Shown one piece after another: positions 52,912 through 60,940 of a DNA stretch of 64,000 bases (the stretch's first letter is position 1; every line of letters starts with the position of its first letter). The position numbers and the translations under genes are program-made. The DNA comes from JBNJGB01 sp051747385. GTDB lineage: Bacteria; Myxococcota_A; UBA9042; PHBI01; JACKFB01. The DNA lies in contig JBNJGB010000009.1 in NCBI GenBank assembly GCA_051747385.1, positions 1-64,000 on the forward strand, in the 5' to 3' direction. The notes below the pieces were generated by a model. The model saw only the letters and a list, made by a program, of their open reading frames with translations. It did not search any database and had not been told where the DNA came from.

Positions 52912-54311
52912 CCGGACTCCTCCTCCTCCCGCTCCGTCTCGAAGCCTCCCGCCAGCGCCCGGTACAGCCCGACGCGGGCCTCCAGCAGCGCGCGCCTCGC
53001 GGCGAGGAGGTCCCGGCGCAGGCGCTGCTCCTCCGTGAGCGCGGTGAGCACGTCGATGTAGTCGGTGACCCCGTTCAGGTACTCCACGCGGAGCCGCTCG
53101 GAGGCCTGCCGGGCCAGATCCACCTGGTCGGCGAGGCTCCGGATGCGCTCGGCGTGCTGCCGCTCCCGGGCCAGGGCGTCCTCCACCTCGCGGAAGGCCA
53201 CGAGCGCCGTCTGCCCGTACTCGTAGAGGCGCTGCCGGGTCACGGCGGCCGTCCGATCGACCTCCGCCTCGCGCTCGCCGCCGTCGAACAGGGGCGCGAG
53301 GAGGTTGGCCGCGAGGCTGACGAACCAGCCCTCGAAGAGCTCGCTGGCCGTGCTCCCCTCGGTGCCCGCCCGGGCCGACAGCGACAGGCGGGGGTAGCGA
53401 TCCGCGACGGCCGCCGCCATCTCCCGGTCGGCCGCCAGGAGCAGGCTGTGGGCCCGCCGGACGTCCGGGCGCCGCTTCACGAGCTCGCCGGGGACTCCGG
53501 TCTCCGGCACCGGGGGCGGCGCCGGCAGGTTCCGGTCTTCCCCGTCGACCTCGGCCGTCGGCGGACGGCCCAGGAGCACCGCGACCTGGTGCTGCGAGAC
53601 CGCGAGGTCGGCTCGCGCCGTGTGCTCCAGCTCGCGGGTGGACTCGAGGAGACGCCGCTGCCGGACCACGTCCACGCGGCGGACCTGCCCGCTGGCGAAC
53701 CGGCTCTCCAGGAGGTCCAGCACCTTCTCGTTGGCCTCGACCTGCTCCTCCAGCAGAGCGAGCCGGCCCCGCGCCTCGATGACCCGGAACCAGGTCCGGG
53801 CCACCTCCGCGGACACGGACAGGGCCGCGGTGCGATAGTCGAGATGGCTGGCCCGCGCGCGGTGCTCCTCGGCCTGTATGCTGGAGCGGATGCGCCCCCA
53901 CAGGTCCACCTCGTAGTCGGCCGCGAGGCCGAGCCAGAGCTGCTCCAGGTCCCGCGCCGTGTCCTCGGGCCGTCGGATCTCGCCCTCGAGGACGGCGTCC
54001 ACGTCGGGGAGCAGGCCGGAGGACTCCCGGTCGACGACGGCGCGGGCCTCTCGGAGGCGCTCCCAGGCCGTCTTCAGGTCGAGGTTCGAGCGCAGGGCCT
54101 CCTCGACGAGGCCGTCGAGCCTCGAGTCGTCGAAGGCGGCCCACCAGCGCTCGGGCACCGCCGCGCCGCCCGACCGCGAGAAGCGCTCCGGGGGCTCCAC
54201 GGGCAGGGACGTCTCCACGTCGGGGGCGGCGCAGTGGAGCCACAGGCCCGGGGCGAGGACCGCCAGGGCGAGGAGCGCCGCCGGACCGGGGGTGGGCGTC
54301 GTGGCGGTCAT
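52908..54311 (-). CDS. RND efflux outer-membrane factor (NodT/TolC-type lipoprotein)
   Basis: Product of 467 residues. Lipobox-like LHCAAPD near residue 27 suggests lipid attachment as in OprM. PERWWAAFDDSRLDGLVEEAL, EVDLWGRIRSSI and KRRPDVRRAHSLLLAADREMA are the conserved repeat signatures of the family; long helices give the periplasmic tunnel. First gene of a three-gene operon whose genes overlap by four bases each. Divergent from proC. Confidence 0.94.
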   Translation of the reverse strand: MTATTPTPGPAALLALAVLAPGLWLHCAAPDVETSLPVEPPERFSRSGGAAVPERWWAAFDDSRLDGLVEEALRSNLDLKTAWERLREARAVVDRESSGLLPDVDAVLEGEIRRPEDTARDLEQLWLGLAADYEVDLWGRIRSSIQAEEHRARASHLDYRTAALSVSAEVARTWFRVIEARGRLALLEEQVEANEKVLDLLESRFASGQVRRVDVVRQRRLLESTRELEHTARADLAVSQHQVAVLLGRPPTAEVDGEDRNLPAPPPVPETGVPGELVKRRPDVRRAHSLLLAADREMAAAVADRYPRLSLSARAGTEGSTASELFEGWFVSLAANLLAPLFDGGEREAEVDRTAAVTRQRLYEYGQTALVAFREVEDALARERQHAERIRSLADQVDLARQASERLRVEYLNGVTDYIDVLTALTEEQRLRRDLLAARRALLEARVGLYRALAGGFETEREEEESG

Positions 54312-54442
54312 GCGGAGAGCATAGCCGCGAAGGGCCCCCGGGGCGCAAGGCCCGAACCCTGGAGCGCGGCGGGGAGCGGCGGCGTTGCCCGGGGCTGGGG
54401 CGTGTGCGATCGTCCGCGCGGAGCCGCAGGAGGAGGTGCGAG

Positions 54443-55306
54443 ATGCTGGAGGACACGACGCTCGGGGTCCTGGGCGCGGGCAACATGGGAGAGGCGCTCA
54501 TCCGGGGCGTGCTGGGGGCGTCCGTGCTGCCCGCCGAGCGCGTCGTGGCGTCCGACGCGGACGAGGGTCGCCGCCGGAGCCTGGAGGAGGCCCTGGGGAT
54601 CCGCACGACCGCGGACAACCGGGCCCTGGCCGCCGACGTGGACGTGCTGATGGTCGCCGTGAAGCCGGACGGGGTGGGCGCGGTGCTCGACGAGGTGGCC
54701 GACCTCCTCACCGAGGAGCACACCGTGGTGAGCATCGCGGCGGGCCTGTCCCTGTCGAGCCTGGAGGCCCACGTCCCCGAGGGAGTCCCCGTGGTGCGGG
54801 TGATGCCCAACACCCCGAGCCTCGTGGGCGAGGGCGTCAGCGCCTACTGCCTGGGCCGCTTCGCCGGGGAGCGTCACGGGCGCGTGGCGGAGGCCCTGCT
54901 GGGAGCGGTGGGCGTGGCGCTGGAGGTCACGGAGCCGCAGATCGACGCCATCACGGCGCTGTCCGGCAGCGGACCCGCCTATACGTTCTATCTCATGGAG
55001 GCCATGCGGGAGGGGGCGGAGGCGCTCGGTCTCCCCGCGGACGTGGCGTCCGGGCTCGCCGTGCAGACGGTCCTCGGGGCGGCGCGGCTGGCGAAGGAGA
55101 CCGGAGAGGACCCGGCCGTGCTGCGCCGGCGCGTCATGTCGCCCGGCGGGACGACCGAGGCCGCAATCCGGCGCTTCGAGGCGCGCGGGCTGAAGGGGAT
55201 CGTGCTGGAGGGGATGCGCGCCGCCCGGGATCGGAGCATCGAGATGGGGCGGCCGCCCCGGGATGCGCCGCCGACGCCCGGCGAGGAGGACTCGAGTGGC
55301 GGGTGA
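54443..55306 (+). CDS. proC: Pyrroline-5-carboxylate reductase
   Basis: Product of 287 residues. N-terminal Rossmann motif TLGVLGAGNMGEALI, VKPDGV region, VRVMPNTPSLVGEG, the signature ALSGSGPAYTFYLMEAM and VMSPGGTTEAAIR. Catalyses the last step of proline biosynthesis with NAD(P)H, cytoplasmic. ATG at 54443 follows AGGAGGAGGTG. The HAD hydrolase gene starts within its last codons. Confidence 0.96.
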   Translation: MLEDTTLGVLGAGNMGEALIRGVLGASVLPAERVVASDADEGRRRSLEEALGIRTTADNRALAADVDVLMVAVKPDGVGAVLDEVADLLTEEHTVVSIAAGLSLSSLEAHVPEGVPVVRVMPNTPSLVGEGVSAYCLGRFAGERHGRVAEALLGAVGVALEVTEPQIDAITALSGSGPAYTFYLMEAMREGAEALGLPADVASGLAVQTVLGAARLAKETGEDPAVLRRRVMSPGGTTEAAIRRFEARGLKGIVLEGMRAARDRSIEMGRPPRDAPPTPGEEDSSGG

Positions 55307-56021
55307 CCTGCTGCCGGAGATCGCGGAGGCCGTGGAGCGGGTGCGCCGGGCCGGGAGGGAGCCCCTCGCCGTGCTCGACGTCGACCTGACGCTGCTCGAC
55401 AACGCGTCCCGGAGCCGCGGCATCTGGAGCGAGTGGCTCCACCGGGTGCGCGACCGCCTGCCCGGGGCCGAGGAGGCCATGGTCCGGGCCCAGACCATGC
55501 CCATGGTCTTCGGCGTGAAGCGGAACCTGGCGTGGCTGGGCGTGGAGGACCCGGACCTGGTGAAGGACGCCGTGAGCTTCTGGCTGGACGCCTTCTTCAG
55601 CGATCGCTGGTGCCGCCTCGACACGGCGCTGCCCGGGGCCGTGGACGCCGTGCTGGCGCTGCGGGAGGCGGACGTGACCGTGGTCTACCTGACGGCCCGG
55701 CCGGCGACGATGGTCGAGGGGACGACCGCGCGGTTCCGCGAGCTGGGGTTGCCCGTGGCGGGGCCGGGGACGAGCCTCGTGATGAAGCAGGACCGCTCCG
55801 AGCGGGACGGAGACTTCAAGGCGCGGGCGCTCGGGTGGATCGGGCGCCTCGGGGATCCGGTCGTCTGCGCCGACAACGAGCCGGGGCACGTGAACGCGAT
55901 GCTCGAGGCCTTCCCGGGGGCCCTGGCGCTCCAGGTCGGGGATCGTCACTCGGGGGGCGCGCCGCCGCTCGCGGCCCCGGCACGTCGCGTCCAGCGGCTG
56001 ATCGACGGGATCGTGGCGTGA
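55296..56021 (+). CDS. HAD-superfamily hydrolase
   Basis: Product of 241 residues. HAD motif I is AVLDVDLTLLDN (DxDxT), motif II is LTARPA, the lysine of motif III may be in LVMKQDRSERDGDFK, and motif IV is CADNEPGHVNAM. A helical cap (SEWLHRVRDRL…) lies between I and II. Probably a small-molecule or phosphate-ester phosphatase; the substrate is unknown. Start GTG at 55296 with GAGGAGG upstream, inside proC (11-base overlap), so co-translated. Confidence 0.88.
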   Translation: MAGDLLPEIAEAVERVRRAGREPLAVLDVDLTLLDNASRSRGIWSEWLHRVRDRLPGAEEAMVRAQTMPMVFGVKRNLAWLGVEDPDLVKDAVSFWLDAFFSDRWCRLDTALPGAVDAVLALREADVTVVYLTARPATMVEGTTARFRELGLPVAGPGTSLVMKQDRSERDGDFKARALGWIGRLGDPVVCADNEPGHVNAMLEAFPGALALQVGDRHSGGAPPLAAPARRVQRLIDGIVA

Positions 56022-56099
56022 GACCGGCCTTCAGATGGGCCTCGAGGCGACCGATTTGTTAGAAGGGGGTGATCCCTCGGCTGGAGGACCGCGGCACCG

Positions 56100-57434
56100 A
56101 TGACGACACTGGACGAGCTGGCCGGGCGCGCGCTGGAGCACTGTCGCGACAGGCTCCGCACCATGGACAAGCTCCTGGAGGCCCTGGTGAGGATCTCCAG
56201 CGCGAGCGAGGACGCGGACGGGAACCGCCGCTGCCTCGAGGTGATCGCCGGGGGTCTGAACGCGCTGGGCTTCAAGGCGACCATCCTGGTCACGGAGAGC
56301 GGGCGCGAGCACCTTCTGGCGCGCCGCGAGGGCCGGGCCGGCGCCCCCAAGGTCATCATGCTCGGCCACACGGACACGGTGTTCGAGGCCTCCCACCCGT
56401 TCCGGGGCTACTGGATCGAGGGGGACTACGGCCGCGGGCCCGGCGTGGCGGACATGAAGGGCGGGCTGGTCGTGCTGCTGAGCACCCTGGACGCCCTGGC
56501 CGGATCCGGCCTGCTCGAGGCCTTCGAGCTGCGGGTCCTGGTGAGCACGGATCACCAGCAGCAGTCCGCCACGAGCCACAACGCCATCCGGCGGCTGTGC
56601 GAGGGGGCCGACCTGGCCCTGTCGTTCGAGTCGGCCACCGAGGACGGCGCGCTGGTGCGCTCGCGGCCGGGCACGGGCCGCTTCCTGTTCACGGTGCAGG
56701 GGCGGGCGGCGAGCATCGGCAGGCCCGACGAGGGGCGCAACGCCATCCTCGAGCTGGGCCGGAAGATGCCCCGCATCGACGCCCTCCGGGAGCCGGATCG
56801 GGGCGTCCACGTGAACTGCGGCGTGGTCTCCGGGGGGAGCCGGGCCAACGTGGTGGCCGACGAGGCCAGCCTCCTCGTGGGCGTGCGCTGCGAGGCGCCG
56901 GACGACGCCGCCTGGCTCGGGCGCGAGATGCGCGCCGTCGCGGACGAGACCCGGGAGGAGGGCTTCGAGACGGTGGTCAGCGGCGGGATCGCCCGGCCGC
57001 CGTGGCCCCGGGACGACGACTCGGACACGCTGGTGGCCGTGTGGCGGCGCGCCGGACGGGCCGTGGGCCTCTCCGGGCTGGTGGGCGTGCACGGCGCCGG
57101 GGGGAGCGACGGGAACTTCACCCACGACGAGGGCGTGCCGACCATCGACGGGCTGGGCCCTCGCGGGGGCGCGCTGCACACCCCCGACGAGTGGGTGGAC
57201 CTGCGCAGCATGGCGGAGCGCTCCGCGATGAGCGCCATGGGCCTGGTCCTCTGGCGGGCTCGCCGCGCGAAGATCGAGGAGCGGCGCAGACGCAGGCGCG
57301 AGGAGTCGGGGGCGGGGCCCGCCCCTGGGCCCGGGTCGGACGGATCGGACGTGCCTCACCTGCGGCCCGTCCCCGAGCCGTCGGAGGGGGCGCGGCGGGC
57401 CGCGAACGGCGGGCCGGAGGACGAGCAGGCGTGA
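56100..57434 (+). CDS. M20-fold amidohydrolase-like protein lacking usual catalytic residues
   Basis: Product of 444 residues. Overall similarity is to M20 glutamate carboxypeptidase-type proteins: VIMLGHTDTVF (metal-ligand H90 and base-supporting D92), GVADMKGG (D118), GGSDGNFTHDEGVPT, and GGALHTPDEWVD with the last His ligand. However, where M20 enzymes have DEE (general base and metal ligand) this protein has STDHQQQSATSH, and the lid-domain His of GRAAHAG is replaced (GRAASIG). Catalysis as in normal M20 peptidases is therefore doubtful; a pseudoenzyme or altered metal chemistry is possible. The C-terminal 60 residues are an Arg/Gly/Pro-rich tail. GTGA overlap with the next CoA-transferase gene. 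Confidence 0.85.
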   Translation: MTTLDELAGRALEHCRDRLRTMDKLLEALVRISSASEDADGNRRCLEVIAGGLNALGFKATILVTESGREHLLARREGRAGAPKVIMLGHTDTVFEASHPFRGYWIEGDYGRGPGVADMKGGLVVLLSTLDALAGSGLLEAFELRVLVSTDHQQQSATSHNAIRRLCEGADLALSFESATEDGALVRSRPGTGRFLFTVQGRAASIGRPDEGRNAILELGRKMPRIDALREPDRGVHVNCGVVSGGSRANVVADEASLLVGVRCEAPDDAAWLGREMRAVADETREEGFETVVSGGIARPPWPRDDDSDTLVAVWRRAGRAVGLSGLVGVHGAGGSDGNFTHDEGVPTIDGLGPRGGALHTPDEWVDLRSMAERSAMSAMGLVLWRARRAKIEERRRRRREESGAGPAPGPGSDGSDVPHLRPVPEPSEGARRAANGGPEDEQA

Positions 57435-58051
57435 CCTGGAGCCGCGACGAGATGGCGGCCCGGGCGGCGGAGGACGTCACGCCCGGCATGGTGGTGAACC
57501 TGGGGATCGGCATCCCCACCCTCATCGCGAACCACCTCCCGACGGACGGGACGGTGATGCTCCACTCGGAAAACGGCCTCCTCGGGATGGGGCCGTTCCC
57601 CTACGAGGACGAGGTCGATCCCCAGCTCATCAACGCCGGAAAGCAGACGGTCACGGCGGTGCCGGGCGGCAGCACCTTCGACTCGACCCTGTCCTTCGCC
57701 ATGATCCGCGGCGGCCACGTGGACCTGGCCGTCCTGGGCGCGATGCAGGTGGCGCAGAGCGGGGACCTGGCCAACTGGGCCGTTCCCGGCGGGCTGGTCA
57801 CCGGCATGGGCGGCGCCATGGACCTGGTGAGCGGCGCCCGGCGGGTCCTGGCCGTGTGCACCTTCCGGACCCGCAAGGGCAAGCCCAAGCTGGTGGAGGC
57901 GTGCAGCCTGCCCCTGACGGGCGTCGGGTGCGTCGACCGGGTCGTGACGGACGTGGGCGTCTTCGAGCCCACGGGCGACGGCTTCCGCGTGGTCGAGCTT
58001 GCGCCGGGCGTGACCCGCGAGGACCTGGGCGAGGACGTCCCGCTGGCCTGA
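57431..58051 (+). CDS. atoA: CoA-transferase subunit B (AtoA/ScoB type)
   Basis: Product of 206 residues. Family I CoA-transferase beta subunit: VVNLGIGIPTLIANHL, MLHSENGLLGMGP with the catalytic glutamate (E47), PQLINAGKQTVT and a GGLVTGMGGAMDLV block. It transfers CoA between organic acids (for example acetoacetate or butyrate) with the A subunit. The start is GTG at 57431, within GTGA of the M20-like gene. The A subunit is encoded at 59097-59807 on the opposite strand. Gene symbol by family only; the true acid pair is unknown. Confidence 0.93.
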   Translation: MTWSRDEMAARAAEDVTPGMVVNLGIGIPTLIANHLPTDGTVMLHSENGLLGMGPFPYEDEVDPQLINAGKQTVTAVPGGSTFDSTLSFAMIRGGHVDLAVLGAMQVAQSGDLANWAVPGGLVTGMGGAMDLVSGARRVLAVCTFRTRKGKPKLVEACSLPLTGVGCVDRVVTDVGVFEPTGDGFRVVELAPGVTREDLGEDVPLA

Positions 58052-58200
58052 GCACCACCGGCGGCTTGCCCCCACCCGGAGGAGCGCCCGGTCCTGCTGC
58101 ATCTCGCCACGCTGCCCGCGCCTTCGCGGCAGGGGATGGAGTCCTCGGGACCACTCGGCTTCATGTGGGAGTTTTGGATCCGTCCGGGGCTCCTTTGTCG
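58052..58200. other. Intergenic leader of the 353-bp repeat
   Basis: No gene is supported. Ends with a short copy of GGATCCGTCCGGGGCTCC that also occurs inside the 353-bp unit. Confidence 0.5.
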
Positions 58201-58962
58201 GGCGGGCCGCCCGCCGTCCCAGGGCAGGCGACCGGCGCCTGGGACTGCGGGCGTTCCGGATCCGTCCGGGGCTCCTTTGTCGGGCGGGCCGCCTGTCGAT
58301 CAACCACATCTCCCCGGCACCGAAGGGCTCGCGCCAAGGCGCCAAGCCGCAAAGCCGCGGAGGACATGGGGAAGATGCAGTACAACCGCCGTCCGCGGCG
58401 GTCACTCCTCGATCCGTCGGCCCCGGCGGCACGAGGCGGCCCGGCCCGGAGCCCACTCCCGGTGGGAGCGAAACGTCGGGCCCGGTGAGCCCGACCACCT
58501 CCACGCCCACGACCACGTTTCGCGGGCTCTCGGCGACTTGTGACCAATTGACGGGCGGGACGCCCGCCGTCCCAGGGCAGGCGACCGGCGCCTGGGACCG
58601 CGGGCGTTCCGGATCCGTCCGGGGCTCCTTTGTCGGGCGGGCCGCCTGTCGATCAACCACATCTCCCCGGCACCGAAGGGCTCGCGCCAAGGCGCCAAGC
58701 CGCAAAGCCGCGGAGGACATGGGGAAGATGCAGTACAACCGCCGTCCGCGGCGGTCACTTCTCGATCCGTCGGCCCCGGCGGCACGAGGCGGCCCGGCCC
58801 GGAGCCCACTCCCGGTGGGAGCGAAACGTCGGGCCCGGTGAGCCGGACCACCTCCACGCCCACGACCACGTTTCGCGGGCTCTCGGCGACTTGTGACCAA
58901 TTGACAGGCGGGCCGCCCGCCGTCCCAGGGCAGGCGACCGGCGCCCGGGACCGCGGGCGTCC
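58201..58962. repeat. 353-bp tandem repeat (2.2 copies) between the two CoA-transferase genes
   Basis: Unit 58201-58553 recurs at 58554-58906, with a partial third copy to about 58962 (for example CGAAGGG starts at 58321 and 58674). The copies differ at only a few bases. Each includes GGCGGG(C/A)CGCCCGCC palindromes, a reverse family B element and the hairpin ACCGCCGTCC-GCGG-CGGT. No gene supported. Confidence 0.92.
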
Positions 58963-59096
58963 CCGCCCGCGCCGGTGGATCGGTAAGCGACCGCCGGGGA
59001 CGGCGCTCCCATCGCATCTTCTCAGCGCCTTGGCGGCTTTGCGCCTTTGCGCGAGCCCACAGGACGGCGAGGACGTCGCACCGGCGTCCGGGGGGC
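58963..59096. repeat. Forward family B repeat after the 353-bp array
   Basis: From 58979 to 59059: GACCGCCGGGGACGGCG, then CTTGGCGGC…TTGCGCGAGCCC, in the orientation opposite to the copies inside the 353-bp unit. Confidence 0.6.
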
Positions 59097-59807
59097 CTAC
59101 GGCCGGGGTCGCGTCTTCCGGTGCTCGATGGGATCCCGGTGCTCCCGGGCCTCGAAGATCCGCTGGACGAAGACGCCGGGGAGGTGCACGTCGTCCCGGG
59201 GGATGTCGCCCAGGGGCACCAGCTCGTCCACCTCGGCGATGGTCACCCGCGCCGCCATGGCCATGGCCACCTGGAAGTTCTTGGTCGTGCCGTGGAACTG
59301 CAGGTTGCCGTAGGGATCCCCCCGGCGAGCGCGGATGAAGGCCCAGTCCGCGGTGAGGGCCTCCTCGAGGATGCAGCGCGTCCCGCCGAAGGTCCGCTCC
59401 TCCTTGCCCTCGGCGACGACGGTCCCCACGCCGGTCGGGGTGAAGAACGCCGGGATGCCGGCCCCGCCCGCGCGGATGCGCTCCGCGAGGCTGCCCTGGG
59501 GGACCAGCTCCACATCGACCTCGCCGGCGGCGTACTGCTCCTGGATGTCCGGGTTGCCCCCCATGAAGGAGCCCTTCCACCAGGCCGCCTGCCGATTCTG
59601 GAGCAGCACGGCCAGGCCCTGGCCCTGGTTGCCGCAGTTGTTGCTGATGATGCCCAGGCGCTCCCGGCCGGAGGCCGCCAGGGCGTCGATGAGCTGCTCG
59701 GGGTTTCCGCTCAGGCCGAAGCCGCCCACCATGACGGACGCGCCGTCCTCCAGGTCGGCGATGGCCTCGGCGGCGGAGCCGCGCAGCTTCGGGGAGGGAT
59801 CGTTCAT
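59097..59807 (-). CDS. atoD: CoA-transferase subunit A (AtoD type)
   Basis: Product of 236 residues. Features of the alpha subunit: SVMVGGFGLSGNPEQLIDAL, GIISNNCGNQGQGLAVLL, VPQGSLAERIRAGGAGIPAF and FTPTGVGT. It should form the enzyme with the B subunit encoded at 57431-58051. Unusually, the two genes are convergent and separated by about 1 kb of repeats. The start ATG at 59807 overlaps the stop of the acyltransferase gene (ATGA). Gene symbol by family only. Confidence 0.93.
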   Translation of the reverse strand: MNDPSPKLRGSAAEAIADLEDGASVMVGGFGLSGNPEQLIDALAASGRERLGIISNNCGNQGQGLAVLLQNRQAAWWKGSFMGGNPDIQEQYAAGEVDVELVPQGSLAERIRAGGAGIPAFFTPTGVGTVVAEGKEERTFGGTRCILEEALTADWAFIRARRGDPYGNLQFHGTTKNFQVAMAMAARVTIAEVDELVPLGDIPRDDVHLPGVFVQRIFEAREHRDPIEHRKTRPRP

Positions 59808-60928
59808 CGGTCCAACCTCGGCAGGTCGAGGGGCTCCACGCCGTCCTCGCCGACGGTGGTGGCGACCCAGGGGTGGTCCACGCAGCAGCCGCGCACGGCC
59901 AGGACGCGCCGCGCGACGTGGTCGAAGGCCACGGCCCCGCAGGTGTCCACGGCGTCCGGCGAGGCCGGGCTCGACATGTGGACGCAGAGGCTCCGCGGAT
60001 AGCCCTCGTGGGAGGCGTAGGCCGCGGCGAGGTGCTCCACGTCGGGCTCCACGCCGCGGGAGCGGAGCTTGTCCAAGCGCTCCTGCAGCCGCTCGAACCG
60101 GATCCAGGTCGTGGACGTGCCCGCGACGGCCTCGGTCCGCCGCATGGCGTCCAGGAGGCAGTGGTTGGTGTGGACGACGGGCCGGTGGATGCCCCGGCTG
60201 AGCTCCAGCTTCTCGCGTCCGGAGGTCTCCACGCTGAAGGCGTCGTGGGCGTCCGCGATCAGGTAGTGGTGCCCCGAGCCGAGGGCCGCCCGCTGCAGGA
60301 CGTCGTGGGCCGCCTCGGCCGTGCGCTCCCGGAGCATGCGGCGCACCAGCGCGCTCCAGACCACGCCCACCCGGGCGTCCGTGGAGGTCAGGTTGTTGAT
60401 GAGGACGCCCACGCCGTGCTCGTTCAGGCCCGCCATGCCCAGGCAGCCCGTCAGGGTGAGGAGGGTGGCCGTCGGCACCCCCTCGCCGCGCACCTCCACC
60501 AGGCGGACGAACGGCGTCGCGCTCCCGTGCATGTCCCACGTCTGGGCGCTCAGGGCGTCGTCACGCCGGGGCACGAGGGACACGCTGCAGCCGTCGGGCT
60601 CCACGAGCGGGCCCCACTCCGGCCGGCGGATGTCCCGGAGGTCCGTGTAGTGGTTGAGCACGACGACGTCCTCCGGCGTCACGCCGGCGCCGCGCGCGAT
60701 GGCGAGGAGCTCGGCGTGCAGATCCCGGTCGAAGTCCGCGAGGACCGGCAGGTGGGCCCGCGCCAGGCGCCGGAGCGCCTCCCGGTCGGGGAGATCGCTG
60801 CGCTCCATGGTCAGCCGGGTCCGAAGCCGGGCCAGGGCCGTGATCTCGTCGGCCCAGAGGGAGCCGTGGGCCTCGCCGACGGCGTCGGGAGAGCCCGAGA
60901 GGACGACCTTGTCCAGTGGGGCGGTCAT
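59804..60928 (-). CDS. C45-family acyltransferase/amidohydrolase (isopenicillin-N acyltransferase-like)
   Basis: Product of 374 residues. Ntn-hydrolase of peptidase family C45: the nucleophile Cys is in EPDGCSVSLVP (C114), preceded by VVVLNHYTDLRD, and followed by TLTGCLGMAGLNEHGVGVLINNL. In the fungal enzyme and related bacterial proteins, this fold exchanges acyl groups between CoA thioesters and amines or cleaves amides; self-cleavage before the Cys is usual. The natural substrate is unknown. ATG at 60928 follows CCGGAG; 12 bases separate it from the stop of the aminotransferase fusion gene. Confidence 0.9.
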   Translation of the reverse strand: MTAPLDKVVLSGSPDAVGEAHGSLWADEITALARLRTRLTMERSDLPDREALRRLARAHLPVLADFDRDLHAELLAIARGAGVTPEDVVVLNHYTDLRDIRRPEWGPLVEPDGCSVSLVPRRDDALSAQTWDMHGSATPFVRLVEVRGEGVPTATLLTLTGCLGMAGLNEHGVGVLINNLTSTDARVGVVWSALVRRMLRERTAEAAHDVLQRAALGSGHHYLIADAHDAFSVETSGREKLELSRGIHRPVVHTNHCLLDAMRRTEAVAGTSTTWIRFERLQERLDKLRSRGVEPDVEHLAAAYASHEGYPRSLCVHMSSPASPDAVDTCGAVAFDHVARRVLAVRGCCVDHPWVATTVGEDGVEPLDLPRLDR

Positions 60929-60940
60929 GGGATCTCCGGG

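Noticed and set aside
58201..58962. The 353-bp repeat as an insertion sequence or integron
   Set aside because: No transposase or integrase frame, no terminal inverted repeats with target duplication; it is a tandem array of smaller hairpin repeats.
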